NCBI GenBank assembly: GCA_001664505.1
Contig: CP011806.1
Span: 718,020 to 782,019 of the forward strand
DNA length: 64,000 bases
Source of the DNA: Acidobacteria bacterium Mor1
GTDB taxonomy: Bacteria; Acidobacteriota; Polarisedimenticolia; Polarisedimenticolales; Polarisedimenticolaceae
Reading direction: 5' to 3'
Shown in pieces: positions 12,080 to 19,947 of the stretch (within the stretch, counting starts at the first letter, position 1; each line of letters starts with the position of its first letter). The notes under the pieces were generated by a model, which searched no databases, had not been told where the DNA came from, and saw nothing but the letters and a program-made list of their open reading frames with translations. Made by a program: the position numbers and the translations under genes.

Positions 12080-12446
12080 CGAACCTCCAGTTCCCCTCGC
12101 GCCATGTACAACGCAACTCCCGTGCCGGGAATTCCGAGCCGGGCCCGAGAGCCGGTTCGCCGCGGATTTCGTGCAGCATTCCCCGTTTTTCGCCTGTTTT
12201 TGCCACTGTTTCGTCCGTTTTGAGAGACACCTGCGTACCCTACTGATTCCATAGGGTTTACAGGGTTAGGCCGTTCCGGCCCCGGCGGATGCCGGTCTGA
12301 CATCCCGAAGCGGCACGGCCGCGCAAAAATGGCGCGCCGGCGCCCTCCGTTTCCTGCAGCATTCGCGATGCTAGAATCGCGTCCTTCCCCCGGGTTCAGG
12401 GGTTATCCCGGGCGGCCGCGCCCATCTCACGTTCGGAGCTCCATCC
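12080..12446. other. Divergent intergenic region between sigma-like gene and mutL
   Basis: 367 bases without a gene. It holds the mutL promoter described separately and a T/A-rich patch (about 12185-12260) upstream of the minus-strand gene. I found no convincing minus-strand -35/-10 pair. The small frames here do not resemble proteins. Confidence 0.5.
12364..12381 (+). promoter_or_regulatory. Extended -10 promoter of mutL inside an inverted repeat
   Basis: TGCTAGAAT (12369-12377) is an extended -10 element with no clear -35. It is enclosed by the perfect inverted repeat CGCGAT (12364-12369) / ATCGCG (12376-12381). A start near 12384 would give a leader of about 63 bases. The symmetric flanks could be an operator, but no repressor is identified. 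Confidence 0.4.
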
Positions 12447-14312
12447 TTGGGTCGAATCAAGCGCCTCGACGATCACCTGATCAACCGGATAGCCGCGGGG
12501 GAGGTTGTCGAGCGGCCTGCCTCGGTGCTCAAGGAGCTGGTCGAGAACAGTCTCGACTCCGGGGCGCGCTTCATCGACATCGTCGTACAGAGCGGCGGCA
12601 AGCGGTCGATTCGTATCGACGATGACGGTTGCGGCATGGAGGCGGACGATGCCCGTCTGGCCCTCGAGCGACACGCCACCAGCAAGCTCCGCACACCCGA
12701 AGATCTGGACGCCATCCGCACCCTCGGGTTTCGCGGTGAGGCCTTGCCCAGTATCGCGGCGGTCTCCTGCTTCACTCTCAGCACCGCCACCGAAGATGGC
12801 GCCGGCACCGAGATTCGAGTAGAGGGTGGGGACATCGTCGAGACCACCGAGGTCGGTCGGCCACGCGGAACCACCGTGCGCGTCGAACGATTGTTCTTCA
12901 ACGTGCCGGCGCGACGGAAGTTCCTCAAGGCGGACGCCACCGAGCTGTCCCACATCGTGCGCCATGTCACGCGCTTCGCCCTGGTCAACCCGACGGTCCG
13001 CTTCCGTCTGGCCAGCAAGAACAAGACCCTGCTCGACGCCCCGGCCGCCAACGATCTGCTGGAACGCATCGGCCAGATTTACGGCGAGGCCTTCGTCGAG
13101 AAACTGTTGCCCTTTGAAGCCTCGGCCACCGATCGCTCGATCCAGGGCTTCGCCGGCCGACCGGCAGAGACCCTGCCGCGCCGGGACATGCAGCACGTGT
13201 TCGTCAACGGCCGCGCCGTTCAGGACCGGGTGCTGATGCATGCCCTGCGGCAAGCCTACGGCAACACCATGCCGCGGGACCGGCATCCGGCGATGTTCCT
13301 GTTCATCGACCTCGACCCTGCGCTGGTTGATGTCAATGTCCACCCGCAGAAGAGCGAAGTCCGTTTCCGGGATTCCGGAGAGATGCACCGCACCGTGCGG
13401 GAGGCGATCGGCTCCGCACTTTCCCAGGAGCGGGCCGTGCCTGAGCTTTCCGATCTGCGACCCCAGGCCGGGCTGCCCGAAGTGGGTCGCGGAACAGGGG
13501 CCGCCGGGGCGGGGCCGCTTGCGGCGCACCGAAGCGGCGTCGGCGAAGCCCTTGCCGGCTACACCGCCCGTGTGCCCCTGGACGGGTCAGCCATGGACCG
13601 GTCAGCCATGGACCGGTCAGCCATGGACCGGCCGCCGATGGGCGGCGCCCCCGCGAGACAGGCTCCGGGAGCGCCACCCGGATCCGAGTTGCCCTGGCCG
13701 ACCTCTCCGGCGCCGGCGCCGGAGATGCTTCGAGAGGGATCGGCCAAGGTGATCGGCCAGTACCTGGACGCCTACATCGTGGCCCAGGATGACCGGGGCC
13801 TGCTGGTGCTCGATCAACACGCGGCCCATGAGCGGGTGCTGTTCGAAAAGTTCCTGGATGCCGCCGACCGGGGCGAGGTTGAGATCCAACGGCTGGCCTT
13901 CCCGATCACCCTCGAACTGACCCGGGAGGAGACTCTACTGCTCGAGGGAGAGCAGGAGGAGTTCCGCCGGCTGGGCTTCCTGATCGAGCCCTTCGGCGCG
14001 ACCACCTGGCGCATCGACGGCATCCCCGCGGTTACCGGGGAGCTCGATCCCGGATCGCTGCTGCGGGAGCTGATCGGCGATGCCGCCCAGGTGCGGAGCG
14101 CCGCTTCGGACGTGGCGGTACTGCGCCGCCGGCTGGTGACCAACGCCGCCTGCCAGGCTGCGATCAAGATCAACCACCGGCTGACCCGGGAGGGGATGCA
14201 GAAGCTGGTCGATGACCTCTACGGCCTGCGCAGCCCCACGACCTGTCCTCACGGGCGGCCGCTGATCTTCCGGGTCGCCCGGGAGCAGATCATGCGGGCC
14301 TTCGATCGCTGA
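12447..14312 (+). CDS. mutL: DNA mismatch repair protein MutL
   Basis: 621 residues. The N-terminal GHKL ATPase has INRIAAGEVVERPASVLKEL, the DDDGCGM loop and GFRGEALPSIAAVS. The C-terminal dimerisation domain contains DQHAAHERVLFE, which fits the DQHA(x2)E(x4)E endonuclease motif, with ACQAAIK, CPHGRP and a final FRVAR. The protein is therefore probably a nicking MutL, as in bacteria that lack MutH; this is inference from motifs. The start is TTG 12447, supported by the family N-terminus GRIKRLDDHLINRIAAGEV; CGGAG lies about ten bases before it. The linker contains a short tandem repeat (listed separately). No mutS is in the window. Confidence 0.96.
   Translation: MGRIKRLDDHLINRIAAGEVVERPASVLKELVENSLDSGARFIDIVVQSGGKRSIRIDDDGCGMEADDARLALERHATSKLRTPEDLDAIRTLGFRGEALPSIAAVSCFTLSTATEDGAGTEIRVEGGDIVETTEVGRPRGTTVRVERLFFNVPARRKFLKADATELSHIVRHVTRFALVNPTVRFRLASKNKTLLDAPAANDLLERIGQIYGEAFVEKLLPFEASATDRSIQGFAGRPAETLPRRDMQHVFVNGRAVQDRVLMHALRQAYGNTMPRDRHPAMFLFIDLDPALVDVNVHPQKSEVRFRDSGEMHRTVREAIGSALSQERAVPELSDLRPQAGLPEVGRGTGAAGAGPLAAHRSGVGEALAGYTARVPLDGSAMDRSAMDRSAMDRPPMGGAPARQAPGAPPGSELPWPTSPAPAPEMLREGSAKVIGQYLDAYIVAQDDRGLLVLDQHAAHERVLFEKFLDAADRGEVEIQRLAFPITLELTREETLLLEGEQEEFRRLGFLIEPFGATTWRIDGIPAVTGELDPGSLLRELIGDAAQVRSAASDVAVLRRRLVTNAACQAAIKINHRLTREGMQKLVDDLYGLRSPTTCPHGRPLIFRVAREQIMRAFDR
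13586..13630 (+). repeat. 15-bp tandem repeat, three perfect copies, in the MutL linker
   Basis: The unit gtcagccatggaccg occurs at 13586-13600, 13601-13615 and 13616-13630. It is in frame and encodes SAMDR-type repeats in the disordered linker between the ATPase and dimerisation domains, so copy number can change without breaking the frame. Confidence 0.9.
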
Positions 14313-14322
14313 TCCCGCCGAG

Positions 14323-14351
14323 TTGACGGACCGCAGAGCGTCCCGTATAAA
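14323..14351 (+). promoter_or_regulatory. Promoter abutting the transglycosylase start codon
   Basis: TTGACG (14323-14328), a 17-base spacer, TATAAA (14346-14351). The ATG begins only eight bases after the -10, so the mRNA would start at or within a base or two of the start codon. There is no room for a Shine-Dalgarno sequence. Confidence 0.65.
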
Positions 14352-14359
14352 TCGTTAAC

Positions 14360-15070
14360 ATGCGTGTTTCCAACCGTTTGGTGCTCCAGGCCCTCGTCGT
14401 GGCCGCCTCCCTGGGGTTCGCCGCAGGGGGCGGGCTCATGGCGGATGACTGGGTCGAGTTCCACAACGGACGGATCCTGCGGGTCCAGGCCGCCGTTCTG
14501 GACGGTGCCACCCTGCACCTGGATCTCGGAGGGGGAGGCACCCTCAGCGTGCCGCTGGCCCGGGTCGCCCGGCTCGAGACCGTGATCGAGGACGAGCCCT
14601 CCGAGGCCGAGCCTGCCTCCGACCTCGCCGCGGCGGCCGGCTCCGACGAAGATCCGCCCCGATGGCGCCATATGGCCGGCGAATATGCGGATTTGATCGC
14701 GAAAACCGCAAAAAAGCACAACCTGGACCCGATGCTGCTGGCCTCGGTGGCCCACGCCGAGTCCCGCTTCAACCCGTTGGCAATCTCCCACGCCAACGCC
14801 CGGGGCATGCTGCAGCTGATCCCCGCCACAGCCGAGCGATTCGGGGTCGAGGACGTGTTCGATCCCGAGCAAAACGTCGACGGCGGGGCTCGGTACCTGC
14901 GCTGGCTCCTCGACCGCTACGAGGGGGATACCGCCCTGGCGCTGGCGGCCTACAACGCCGGAGAGGGCGCCGTGGACCGCTATGACGGGGTTCCGCCCTA
15001 TCGGGAGACCATCAAGTACGTCTCGGGGATCCTGGACAATCTCCTGGCCGAGGAGCTGCCCACCCGCTAA
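14360..15070 (+). CDS. Exported lytic transglycosylase (SLT domain)
   Basis: 236 residues. Signal peptide at about residues 1-28, then a small beta-rich segment (residues about 29-75) and an acidic linker. The SLT/goose-lysozyme-like domain (about 110-230) has catalytic Glu in HAESRFNP, the GMLQLIPATA motif and AAYNAGEGAV. Such enzymes cleave the MurNAc-GlcNAc bond of peptidoglycan in the periplasm with 1,6-anhydro formation. The short N-terminal segment VEFHNGRILRVQ resembles the small domain in other envelope proteins that start DWVxLxNGxxL; its role is unknown. The start is fixed by the promoter just upstream, which suggests a leaderless transcript. It is transcribed separately from mutL. 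Confidence 0.92.
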   Translation: MRVSNRLVLQALVVAASLGFAAGGGLMADDWVEFHNGRILRVQAAVLDGATLHLDLGGGGTLSVPLARVARLETVIEDEPSEAEPASDLAAAAGSDEDPPRWRHMAGEYADLIAKTAKKHNLDPMLLASVAHAESRFNPLAISHANARGMLQLIPATAERFGVEDVFDPEQNVDGGARYLRWLLDRYEGDTALALAAYNAGEGAVDRYDGVPPYRETIKYVSGILDNLLAEELPTR

Positions 15071-15141
15071 GCCCCCCACCGCCTTGGTCCGGCCGTGTCA
15101 CCAGGCCTTCACCCGTCCCCGGCTCCCAGCTTCCCGGCCCT

Positions 15142-15183
15142 CCCCGTTGCCTCTTTCCGGCGCCCCGTTGCCTCTTTCCGGCG
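15142..15183 (+). repeat. 21-bp tandem duplication upstream of the PATAN gene
   Basis: ccccgttgcctctttccggcg is repeated perfectly at 15142-15162 and 15163-15183, in the non-coding stretch between the transglycosylase and the next gene. No promoter hexamers are obvious in it. Confidence 0.9.
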
Positions 15184-15227
15184 GAAGTCCTATGTATTGG
15201 CCCGGGAGTAGTCTCCAGGACGAGGGC

Positions 15228-16700
15228 ATGGAATCCAGTTTCAGTAGCCACACGCTCGCGGAAGTCTTTCGGGACCTCTACCGCGGAGAACAGTCGGGTG
15301 TCCTGCACCTGACCCGGGGCGACGTTGAAAAGCGCCTCTACTTCGACCGCGGGATGCTGGTCTATTCGGAGTCTCCGGTGGCCGAGGAAGACCTCGGGCG
15401 CCGGTTGGTCCACGAGGGCAAGATCTCCTCGGGCGCGCTCAACGAGGCGGAAGCCGCCATCAGTGAGAGCAAGGACCTGGCCCAGACCCTGATCAACCGG
15501 GGCCTGATCGGCAAGGAAGCGCTCTCCCATACCGTCCAGTTCATCGTCGAGCGCACCGTGCAGTCGGTCTTTCAGTGGGAAGGCGGCCAGGCACGCTTCA
15601 GCGAGGGCTGGTTCGCCCAGGACATCGTCGAGGGAGACATCCTCAGCACCTTCGAGTCGATCCTGCGCGGCGTCTCGCGGATGACCGACTTCGAGCCGGT
15701 AGGGGAGGCCCTCCGGGGCACCGCCAGCCGCCTGCGCTTGCGGGAGCAACTCCCCGTCCCGGTGGAGCGTCTCGCGCTCTCCCGGTCCAACGGGTACATC
15801 CTGTCCCGGATCGACGGGGCGTCGACGGTGCGGGACATCCTCTCGCTGCTGGAGCCTCACGAAGAAGATCAGGCGATGCGTTTCCTGTACGGCCTCTTGG
15901 TCATGGGCGTACTGGAATGCGAGCCGCCTGTGAGTGAGGGGCCGTTCAAGATCACCGACCTGTTGCGGGATCACGCCGACAGCGTGGCCCTCGAGACCCA
16001 GCAGGAGAAGATGATCGAGGCGACCTATCACCGCATCCAGGGGCTCAATCACTATCAGCTGCTGGACGTGACCCCCGAGGCCACCCGCCAGGAGATCGAG
16101 CGGGCCTACGAGGACGCGAAGCGCCCCTTCAGCCGGGATCGAATCACCCCGAAGGTGCGGGAGAAGCTGCGGAGCCAGCTGGCGGTCGTGGAGAGCCGGC
16201 TGGTCGAGGCGTTCCTGACCCTGAGCAACTCCGATTCGTCCCGCCAGAGCAGCCAGGAGGCGGACGACGAGGTCCGCGGCGGCGACCTGTTGATGCGGGT
16301 CGAGGCGGACAAGACCGCCGGCGCCAAGGAGGCCGACGAGGCCAAGAAGGTCGCCGAGCAGTACTACCTGAAGGGGCGGAAGTTCCTGCGGGACGCCGAC
16401 TACTACAACGCGATCCAGTACGGGAAACTGGCGATTTCCTACTGCTCCGAGGACGCCCGCTTCTACTTCCTGCTGGCCGAGTGCCAGACCCGCAACCCGG
16501 ATGCCCGCTGGCAGCGGATGGCCGAGAAGAACTTCTGCAAGGCCACCGAGCTCGACCCCTGGAACCCGGACTACTGGCTGAATCTGGGCCGGTTCTACAA
16601 GCACCGGGGGCTAACCCTGAGGGCCCGCAAGCAGTTCGAGGAAGTGCTGAAGATCGCCCCGTCCCACGAGGAGGCGGTCTCGGAGCTCAAGGCGCTCTGA
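15228..16700 (+). CDS. DUF4388 (PATAN) / J-domain-like / TPR protein
   Basis: 490 residues, cytoplasmic. The N-terminal part fits DUF4388/PATAN: short strands (GVLHLTRGDVEKRLYF, FDRGMLVYSES), helices, and the typical VFQWEGGQARFSEG. Residues about 265-330 resemble a J domain (YQLLDVTPEATRQEIERAYE) but the HPD tripeptide is absent, with RPFSRDR in that place, so Hsp70 stimulation is doubtful. The C-terminus has two or three TPR-like helical pairs (about residues 375-490). I start at ATG 15228, preceded by AGGACGAGGG; ATG 15192 is an alternative adding 12 residues. PATAN proteins often join two-component or motility networks; the function here is unknown. A second PATAN protein lies at 60821-62092. 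Confidence 0.8.
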   Translation: MESSFSSHTLAEVFRDLYRGEQSGVLHLTRGDVEKRLYFDRGMLVYSESPVAEEDLGRRLVHEGKISSGALNEAEAAISESKDLAQTLINRGLIGKEALSHTVQFIVERTVQSVFQWEGGQARFSEGWFAQDIVEGDILSTFESILRGVSRMTDFEPVGEALRGTASRLRLREQLPVPVERLALSRSNGYILSRIDGASTVRDILSLLEPHEEDQAMRFLYGLLVMGVLECEPPVSEGPFKITDLLRDHADSVALETQQEKMIEATYHRIQGLNHYQLLDVTPEATRQEIERAYEDAKRPFSRDRITPKVREKLRSQLAVVESRLVEAFLTLSNSDSSRQSSQEADDEVRGGDLLMRVEADKTAGAKEADEAKKVAEQYYLKGRKFLRDADYYNAIQYGKLAISYCSEDARFYFLLAECQTRNPDARWQRMAEKNFCKATELDPWNPDYWLNLGRFYKHRGLTLRARKQFEEVLKIAPSHEEAVSELKAL

Positions 16701-16775
16701 CACCCGGCCCTTTTTGCGGCCCCTAGCCCCCATGTCCCCATTCTCGGCCCCTATTAGGGCCCTTTCTCGGCCTCG

Positions 16776-16835
16776 GTTTCGGTCCGAGTTTCGGTCCGAG
16801 TTTCGGCCCAGGTTTAGGACCAGGTTTCGGCCCAG
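16776..16835 (+). repeat. 12-bp degenerate tandem repeat, five units
   Basis: The unit gtttcggtccga and variants (gtttcggcccag, gtttaggaccag) run in five adjoining 12-base copies between the PATAN gene and the fatty-acid operon promoter. The rest of 16701-16887 is GC rich with palindromic ggcccctattagggccc just before the array. Confidence 0.85.
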
Positions 16836-16887
16836 GGCCGCCCGGGTGGTTCGATTCCGCTCGGGTGGATCGATTCGGGCCAGGAAT

Positions 16888-16915
16888 TTGACGAAAAAGG
16901 GCCGGGTGCTATAAT
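16888..16915 (+). promoter_or_regulatory. Promoter of the yceD-rpmF-fab operon
   Basis: TTGACG (16888-16893), a 16-base spacer, perfect TATAAT (16910-16915). The expected start near 16922 gives a leader of about 17 bases before ATG 16939. No FapR- or FadR-like palindrome is evident. Confidence 0.7.
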
Positions 16916-16938
16916 CCGCCGTTCGTCCGGCAGGCGTT

Positions 16939-17460
16939 ATGTTCCTGGAATTAAGCAACATAGGCCCCGATGGGTTCGAGTTGGATCGAACCTTCGAGGC
17001 AATCGAGTTGTCCTTAGGGCCCAATGAGCCGGTGACGGCGGGGCCTGTACGGATCCAGGGGGCAGGGCGCCGGGAGCGGCTCGGGGTTCGCCTGGAGGCA
17101 AGTCTCGATGCGCAGGTCGAATTGACCTGTTGCCGTTGCCTGGATCCCTACCGGATGAAGATCGAGGATCGCTTCTTCCTGATTCTCACCGGCGACGCCA
17201 TGGAGCTGCCGTCGGGAGAGCAGGAGGTGCCTGACGACCGAGTGGCCATGTTCCACGCGACCGAAGGCAAGGTCCGGGTGGAGGATATCTGCACCGAGCA
17301 GATCTACCTTCATCTTCCGTTGAAGCCGGTCTGCCGGGAAGATTGCGCGGGGCTCTGCCCCGAATGCGGGACGAACCGGAACCGGGAACAGTGCAGTTGC
17401 CGCGAGCATGCGGTGGACCCGCGGCTCGCACCGCTGCTAAAATTCCGAGATTCCGAGTAG
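16939..17460 (+). CDS. yceD: YceD/DUF177 family 23S rRNA accumulation protein
   Basis: 173 residues. The DUF177 core is recognised by ELTCCRCLDPYRMKI in the middle and LKPVCREDCAGLCPECGTN near the end, giving paired cysteines (CCRC and CxxDCxGLCPxCG) that may bind zinc. Family members affect 23S rRNA accumulation and almost always sit upstream of rpmF, as here (45-base gap). First gene of the fatty-acid operon. The leader is short, and only a weak GGCAGG-type ribosome site precedes the ATG. Confidence 0.93.
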   Translation: MFLELSNIGPDGFELDRTFEAIELSLGPNEPVTAGPVRIQGAGRRERLGVRLEASLDAQVELTCCRCLDPYRMKIEDRFFLILTGDAMELPSGEQEVPDDRVAMFHATEGKVRVEDICTEQIYLHLPLKPVCREDCAGLCPECGTNRNREQCSCREHAVDPRLAPLLKFRDSE

Positions 17461-17505
17461 CGGGGTGCCGAGTGGGACTCCGAGTAGCGAGAACAGGACG
17501 AAATC

Positions 17506-17688
17506 ATGGCTAACCCGAAGCGCCGTCACTCCAAAGCCCGCCGCGACAAGCGTCGCGCCCATGACGCCCTGCCGCGTCAAGGCCTGTCGAACTGCCCGAA
17601 CTGCCACGAGCGCAAGCTCCCGCATCGGGTCTGTCCGCACTGCGGCTATTACAAGGGCCGCGAAATCGTCAAGGTGTCGGCGATCTAG
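17506..17688 (+). CDS. rpmF: 50S ribosomal protein L32
   Basis: 60 residues beginning [17 protein letters not shown], the classic L32 N-terminus, followed by a zinc ribbon with CPNC and CPHCGYY. The length is normal. It lies in the conserved yceD-rpmF-(plsX)-fabH order, but plsX is missing: fabH follows after 24 bases. The intervening 17456-17495 stretch holds three near copies of ccgagtag. Confidence 0.97.
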   Translation: MANPKRRHSKARRDKRRAHDALPRQGLSNCPNCHERKLPHRVCPHCGYYKGREIVKVSAI

Positions 17689-17712
17689 TCGGCCGTAGCG
17701 AATCGGACCGGA

Positions 17713-18804
17713 TTGAGTTCGCGCCGCGCCATCATCACCGGCACGGGAATGAGCGTTCCCGAGCAGGTGCTGACCAACCGAGAGTTGGAGCAACGGGTCG
17801 AGACCAGCGATCAGTGGATCGCGACCCGCACGGGCATCCACGAGCGCCGCATCGCCGCCGAGGGGGATCTGCTCTCGGACTACGCGACCGAGGCCTCCCG
17901 TCAAGCACTGGAGAACGCCGGCGTCGACCCGCTCGACGTCGACCTGATCCTGCTTGCCACGGTCACGCCGGACATGCCCATCCCCGCGACCGCCTGCACC
18001 ATCCAGCACAAACTCGGATGCCGCAACGCCACTGCTTTCGACATGCAGGCAGGGTGCTCCGGCTTCATCTTTGCCCAGTCGGTGGCCAAGCAGTTCTTGC
18101 TGACCGAGCGCTACCGGCATGTGCTGGTGATCGGCGCCGAGTTGCTCAGCAAGTACGTCAACTGGGAAGACCGCACGACCTGCGTGATTTTCGCCGACGG
18201 CGCGGGCGCGGTGCTGATGAGCCAGGGGAGTCTCGAGGAAGAGGGCAGTCTCGAGGGAGAGGGCAGTCTCGATTCAGAGAGAGGCCTGGAGGCGGAGGGA
18301 GAAGGGGAATCCTCGACCGAAACCGCCGCAGACAAGTCCCCGCGAGGGGTGCTGGCCTCGGCGATGCACACCGACGGCAGCATGGCGGACTTCATCTGCC
18401 GTCCCGGAGGCGGCGTCATGCACCCGCCGAGCCGGGAGATGATCGACGAAAAACTTCACTTCATACGGATGCGCGGCAACGAGACTTTCAAGATGGCGGT
18501 CCGCTCCATCGAAGAGGTCTGCCGCGAGGTGCTGGACGCCGCGGGGCTCACCCCCGGCGACGTCGACTGGTTCATCCCGCATCAGGCCAATCGCCGGATC
18601 ATCGACGCCGTCGGAAACCGTCTCGGCGTTCCCGCCGAGCGCTGTTACCTGAACATCGATCGTTACGGCAACACATCGGCGGCCTCGATCCCCATCGCCC
18701 TCCACGAGGCGGTGCAGGAGGGCAAGGTCCGCCGGGGGGATGTGGTGCTGATGGCCGCCTTCGGCGCGGGCCTGACCTGGGCCGGGTCGGTGGTGCGCTG
18801 GTAG
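17713..18804 (+). CDS. fabH: Beta-ketoacyl-ACP synthase III with extra acidic segment
   Basis: Starts fatty-acid chains by condensing an acyl-CoA with malonyl-ACP. Catalytic Cys in AGCSGF (about residue 115), His in PHQANRR (about 290) and Asn in GNTSAAS (about 320). Start is TTG 17713 (SSRRAIITGTGMSVPEQVL), with only a weak ribosome site. Length is 363, about 35-45 more than usual: between GAGAVLMSQ and RGVLASAMHTDG, normally joined by a few residues, lies a Gly/Ser/Glu-rich insert (about residues 172-212). Its first half consists of three 18-base repeats. All catalytic residues are intact, so the enzyme is probably active with a surface loop enlarged. Confidence 0.95.
   Translation: MSSRRAIITGTGMSVPEQVLTNRELEQRVETSDQWIATRTGIHERRIAAEGDLLSDYATEASRQALENAGVDPLDVDLILLATVTPDMPIPATACTIQHKLGCRNATAFDMQAGCSGFIFAQSVAKQFLLTERYRHVLVIGAELLSKYVNWEDRTTCVIFADGAGAVLMSQGSLEEEGSLEGEGSLDSERGLEAEGEGESSTETAADKSPRGVLASAMHTDGSMADFICRPGGGVMHPPSREMIDEKLHFIRMRGNETFKMAVRSIEEVCREVLDAAGLTPGDVDWFIPHQANRRIIDAVGNRLGVPAERCYLNIDRYGNTSAASIPIALHEAVQEGKVRRGDVVLMAAFGAGLTWAGSVVRW
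18226..18279 (+). repeat. 18-bp in-frame tandem repeat inside fabH
   Basis: Three 18-base units encode GSLEEE, GSLEGE and GSLDSE. Copies share ggcagtctcga with a few changes. They lie in the FabH insert and the following 60 bases look like decayed further copies (Glu/Gly/Ala/Ser rich). Confidence 0.9.
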
Positions 18805-18875
18805 CTTGCCTCCGGCTCGCCCCCACTGGTAGTTTGGCGCCTGAGATTGTTGGTCGGCCCGACGGTCGGCCGCCG

Positions 18876-18980
18876 GCCAGTCGGTCGCCAGTCGGTGGCC
18901 AGTCGGTTCGAGAGGAGTCGATTCGAGAAGAGTCGATTCGAGAGGAATCGATTCGCCAGTCGACTGATTCGCCAGTCGAC
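18876..18980 (+). repeat. Compound tandem repeats upstream of fabD
   Basis: Three 11-base units (gccagtcggtc/g/t, 18876-18908) run into three 15-base units (tcgagaggagtcgat and variants, 18908-18952), then two copies of a unit starting tcgccagtcgac (18953-18980). The array ends ten bases before the fabD ribosome site region. It can be read in frame with fabD, giving SRFERSRFEK-like peptides, but I treat it as non-coding. Confidence 0.85.
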
Positions 18981-18999
18981 TCGAGAGGACCTGACTAAC

Positions 19000-19947
19000 A
19001 TGGCAGAACGATACGCGTTCCTCTTTCCCGGCCAGGGCTCCCAGGCGCCCGGCATGGGGAAGGAACTCTGTGAGGCCTACCCGGAGAGCCGCCAGGTCTT
19101 CGAGGCCGCGGACAGCGCACTGGAGACCGAGCTCTCCAAGACCTGCTTCGAAGGGACCAAGGAACAGCTGGCGCTGACCGAGACCACCCAACCGGCGATC
19201 CTGACCGTCTCCACGGCGGCGCTGCGCGCCCTCGAGGCACGGGGCCTTCGCCCCGCCGCAGTGGCCGGACACAGCCTCGGTGAGTACAGCGCCCATGTCG
19301 CCGCGGGAACTATCGATTTCGAGGACGCCGTGCGAGCGGTACGCCTGCGCGGCCGCTTCATGCAGGACGCGGTTCCGGTGGGTCTCGGCGCCATGGCCGC
19401 AATCCTCGGCGGGGACACCGCCATGGTGGAAGAGGCCTGCCGCGTCGAGGCGGGCGACGAGATCTGTGCGGCGGCCAACCTCAACAGCCCCGGCCAGGTC
19501 GTGATCGCCGGGCACCGTACCGCCGTCGAGCGTGCGGTGGAGCGCCTCAAGGGAGAGGGCATTCGCAAGGCCGCCTTCCTACCGGTGAGCGCGCCGTTCC
19601 ACTGCGATCTGATGCAGCCCGCCGCCGAGAAGCTGGCGCCGGTGCTCGCCGCCATTGACTTCGGGGATTCCGATATCCCGGTCTATGTCAACGTCGATGC
19701 CGAGCCGGTGCAGGACGGCTCCGCCGCGCGGCGGGCCCTGATCCGCCAGGTCGCCTCCACCGTGCGCTGGCATGAGTTGATCGAGCTGATGGTCAAGGAC
19801 GGGATCGAAACCTTCGTCGAGGTCGGCCCGGGCCGCGTACTGGCCGGCCTGATGCGCCGAATCCACAAACCCGCCAAGGTGCTGACCGTCGAGGACCCCG
19901 CCGGGGTCGAGGCGGCGGTTGAAGCGCTGGGAGGAAACCAGGCATGA
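19000..19947 (+). CDS. fabD: Malonyl-CoA--ACP transacylase
   Basis: Transfers malonyl from CoA to ACP for elongation. 315 residues from ATG 19000: MAERYAFLFPGQGSQAPGMG, the standard N-terminus. Active-site Ser in AGHSLGEYSA (about residue 92), His in SAPFHCDLM (about 201), Arg region around VRLRGRFMQ. GAGAGGAC just before the ATG can serve as ribosome site. An upstream in-frame TTG at 18847 would add about 51 residues read from the repeat array, with no family support. Overlaps fabG by four bases (ATGA). Confidence 0.96.
   Translation: MAERYAFLFPGQGSQAPGMGKELCEAYPESRQVFEAADSALETELSKTCFEGTKEQLALTETTQPAILTVSTAALRALEARGLRPAAVAGHSLGEYSAHVAAGTIDFEDAVRAVRLRGRFMQDAVPVGLGAMAAILGGDTAMVEEACRVEAGDEICAAANLNSPGQVVIAGHRTAVERAVERLKGEGIRKAAFLPVSAPFHCDLMQPAAEKLAPVLAAIDFGDSDIPVYVNVDAEPVQDGSAARRALIRQVASTVRWHELIELMVKDGIETFVEVGPGRVLAGLMRRIHKPAKVLTVEDPAGVEAAVEALGGNQA

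Noticed and set aside
11369-12223. 284-residue plus-strand frame across the 3' end of the Omp85 gene and the sigma-like gene
   Set aside because: Its middle is the antisense of the sigma region 4 gene, whose own motif and ribosome site are convincing.
12061-12303. Possible 5' remainder of a frameshifted sigma factor
   Set aside because: I read the minus strand upstream of 12079 in the neighbouring frames; the peptides do not resemble sigma regions 1-3.
13586-18980. CRISPR array
   Set aside because: The repeats are direct tandem copies without spacers and no cas genes are present.
17814-18998. 394-residue plus-strand frame overlapping fabH
   Set aside because: Out-of-frame Arg/Gly/Asp-rich shadow of fabH that runs on into the repeat array.
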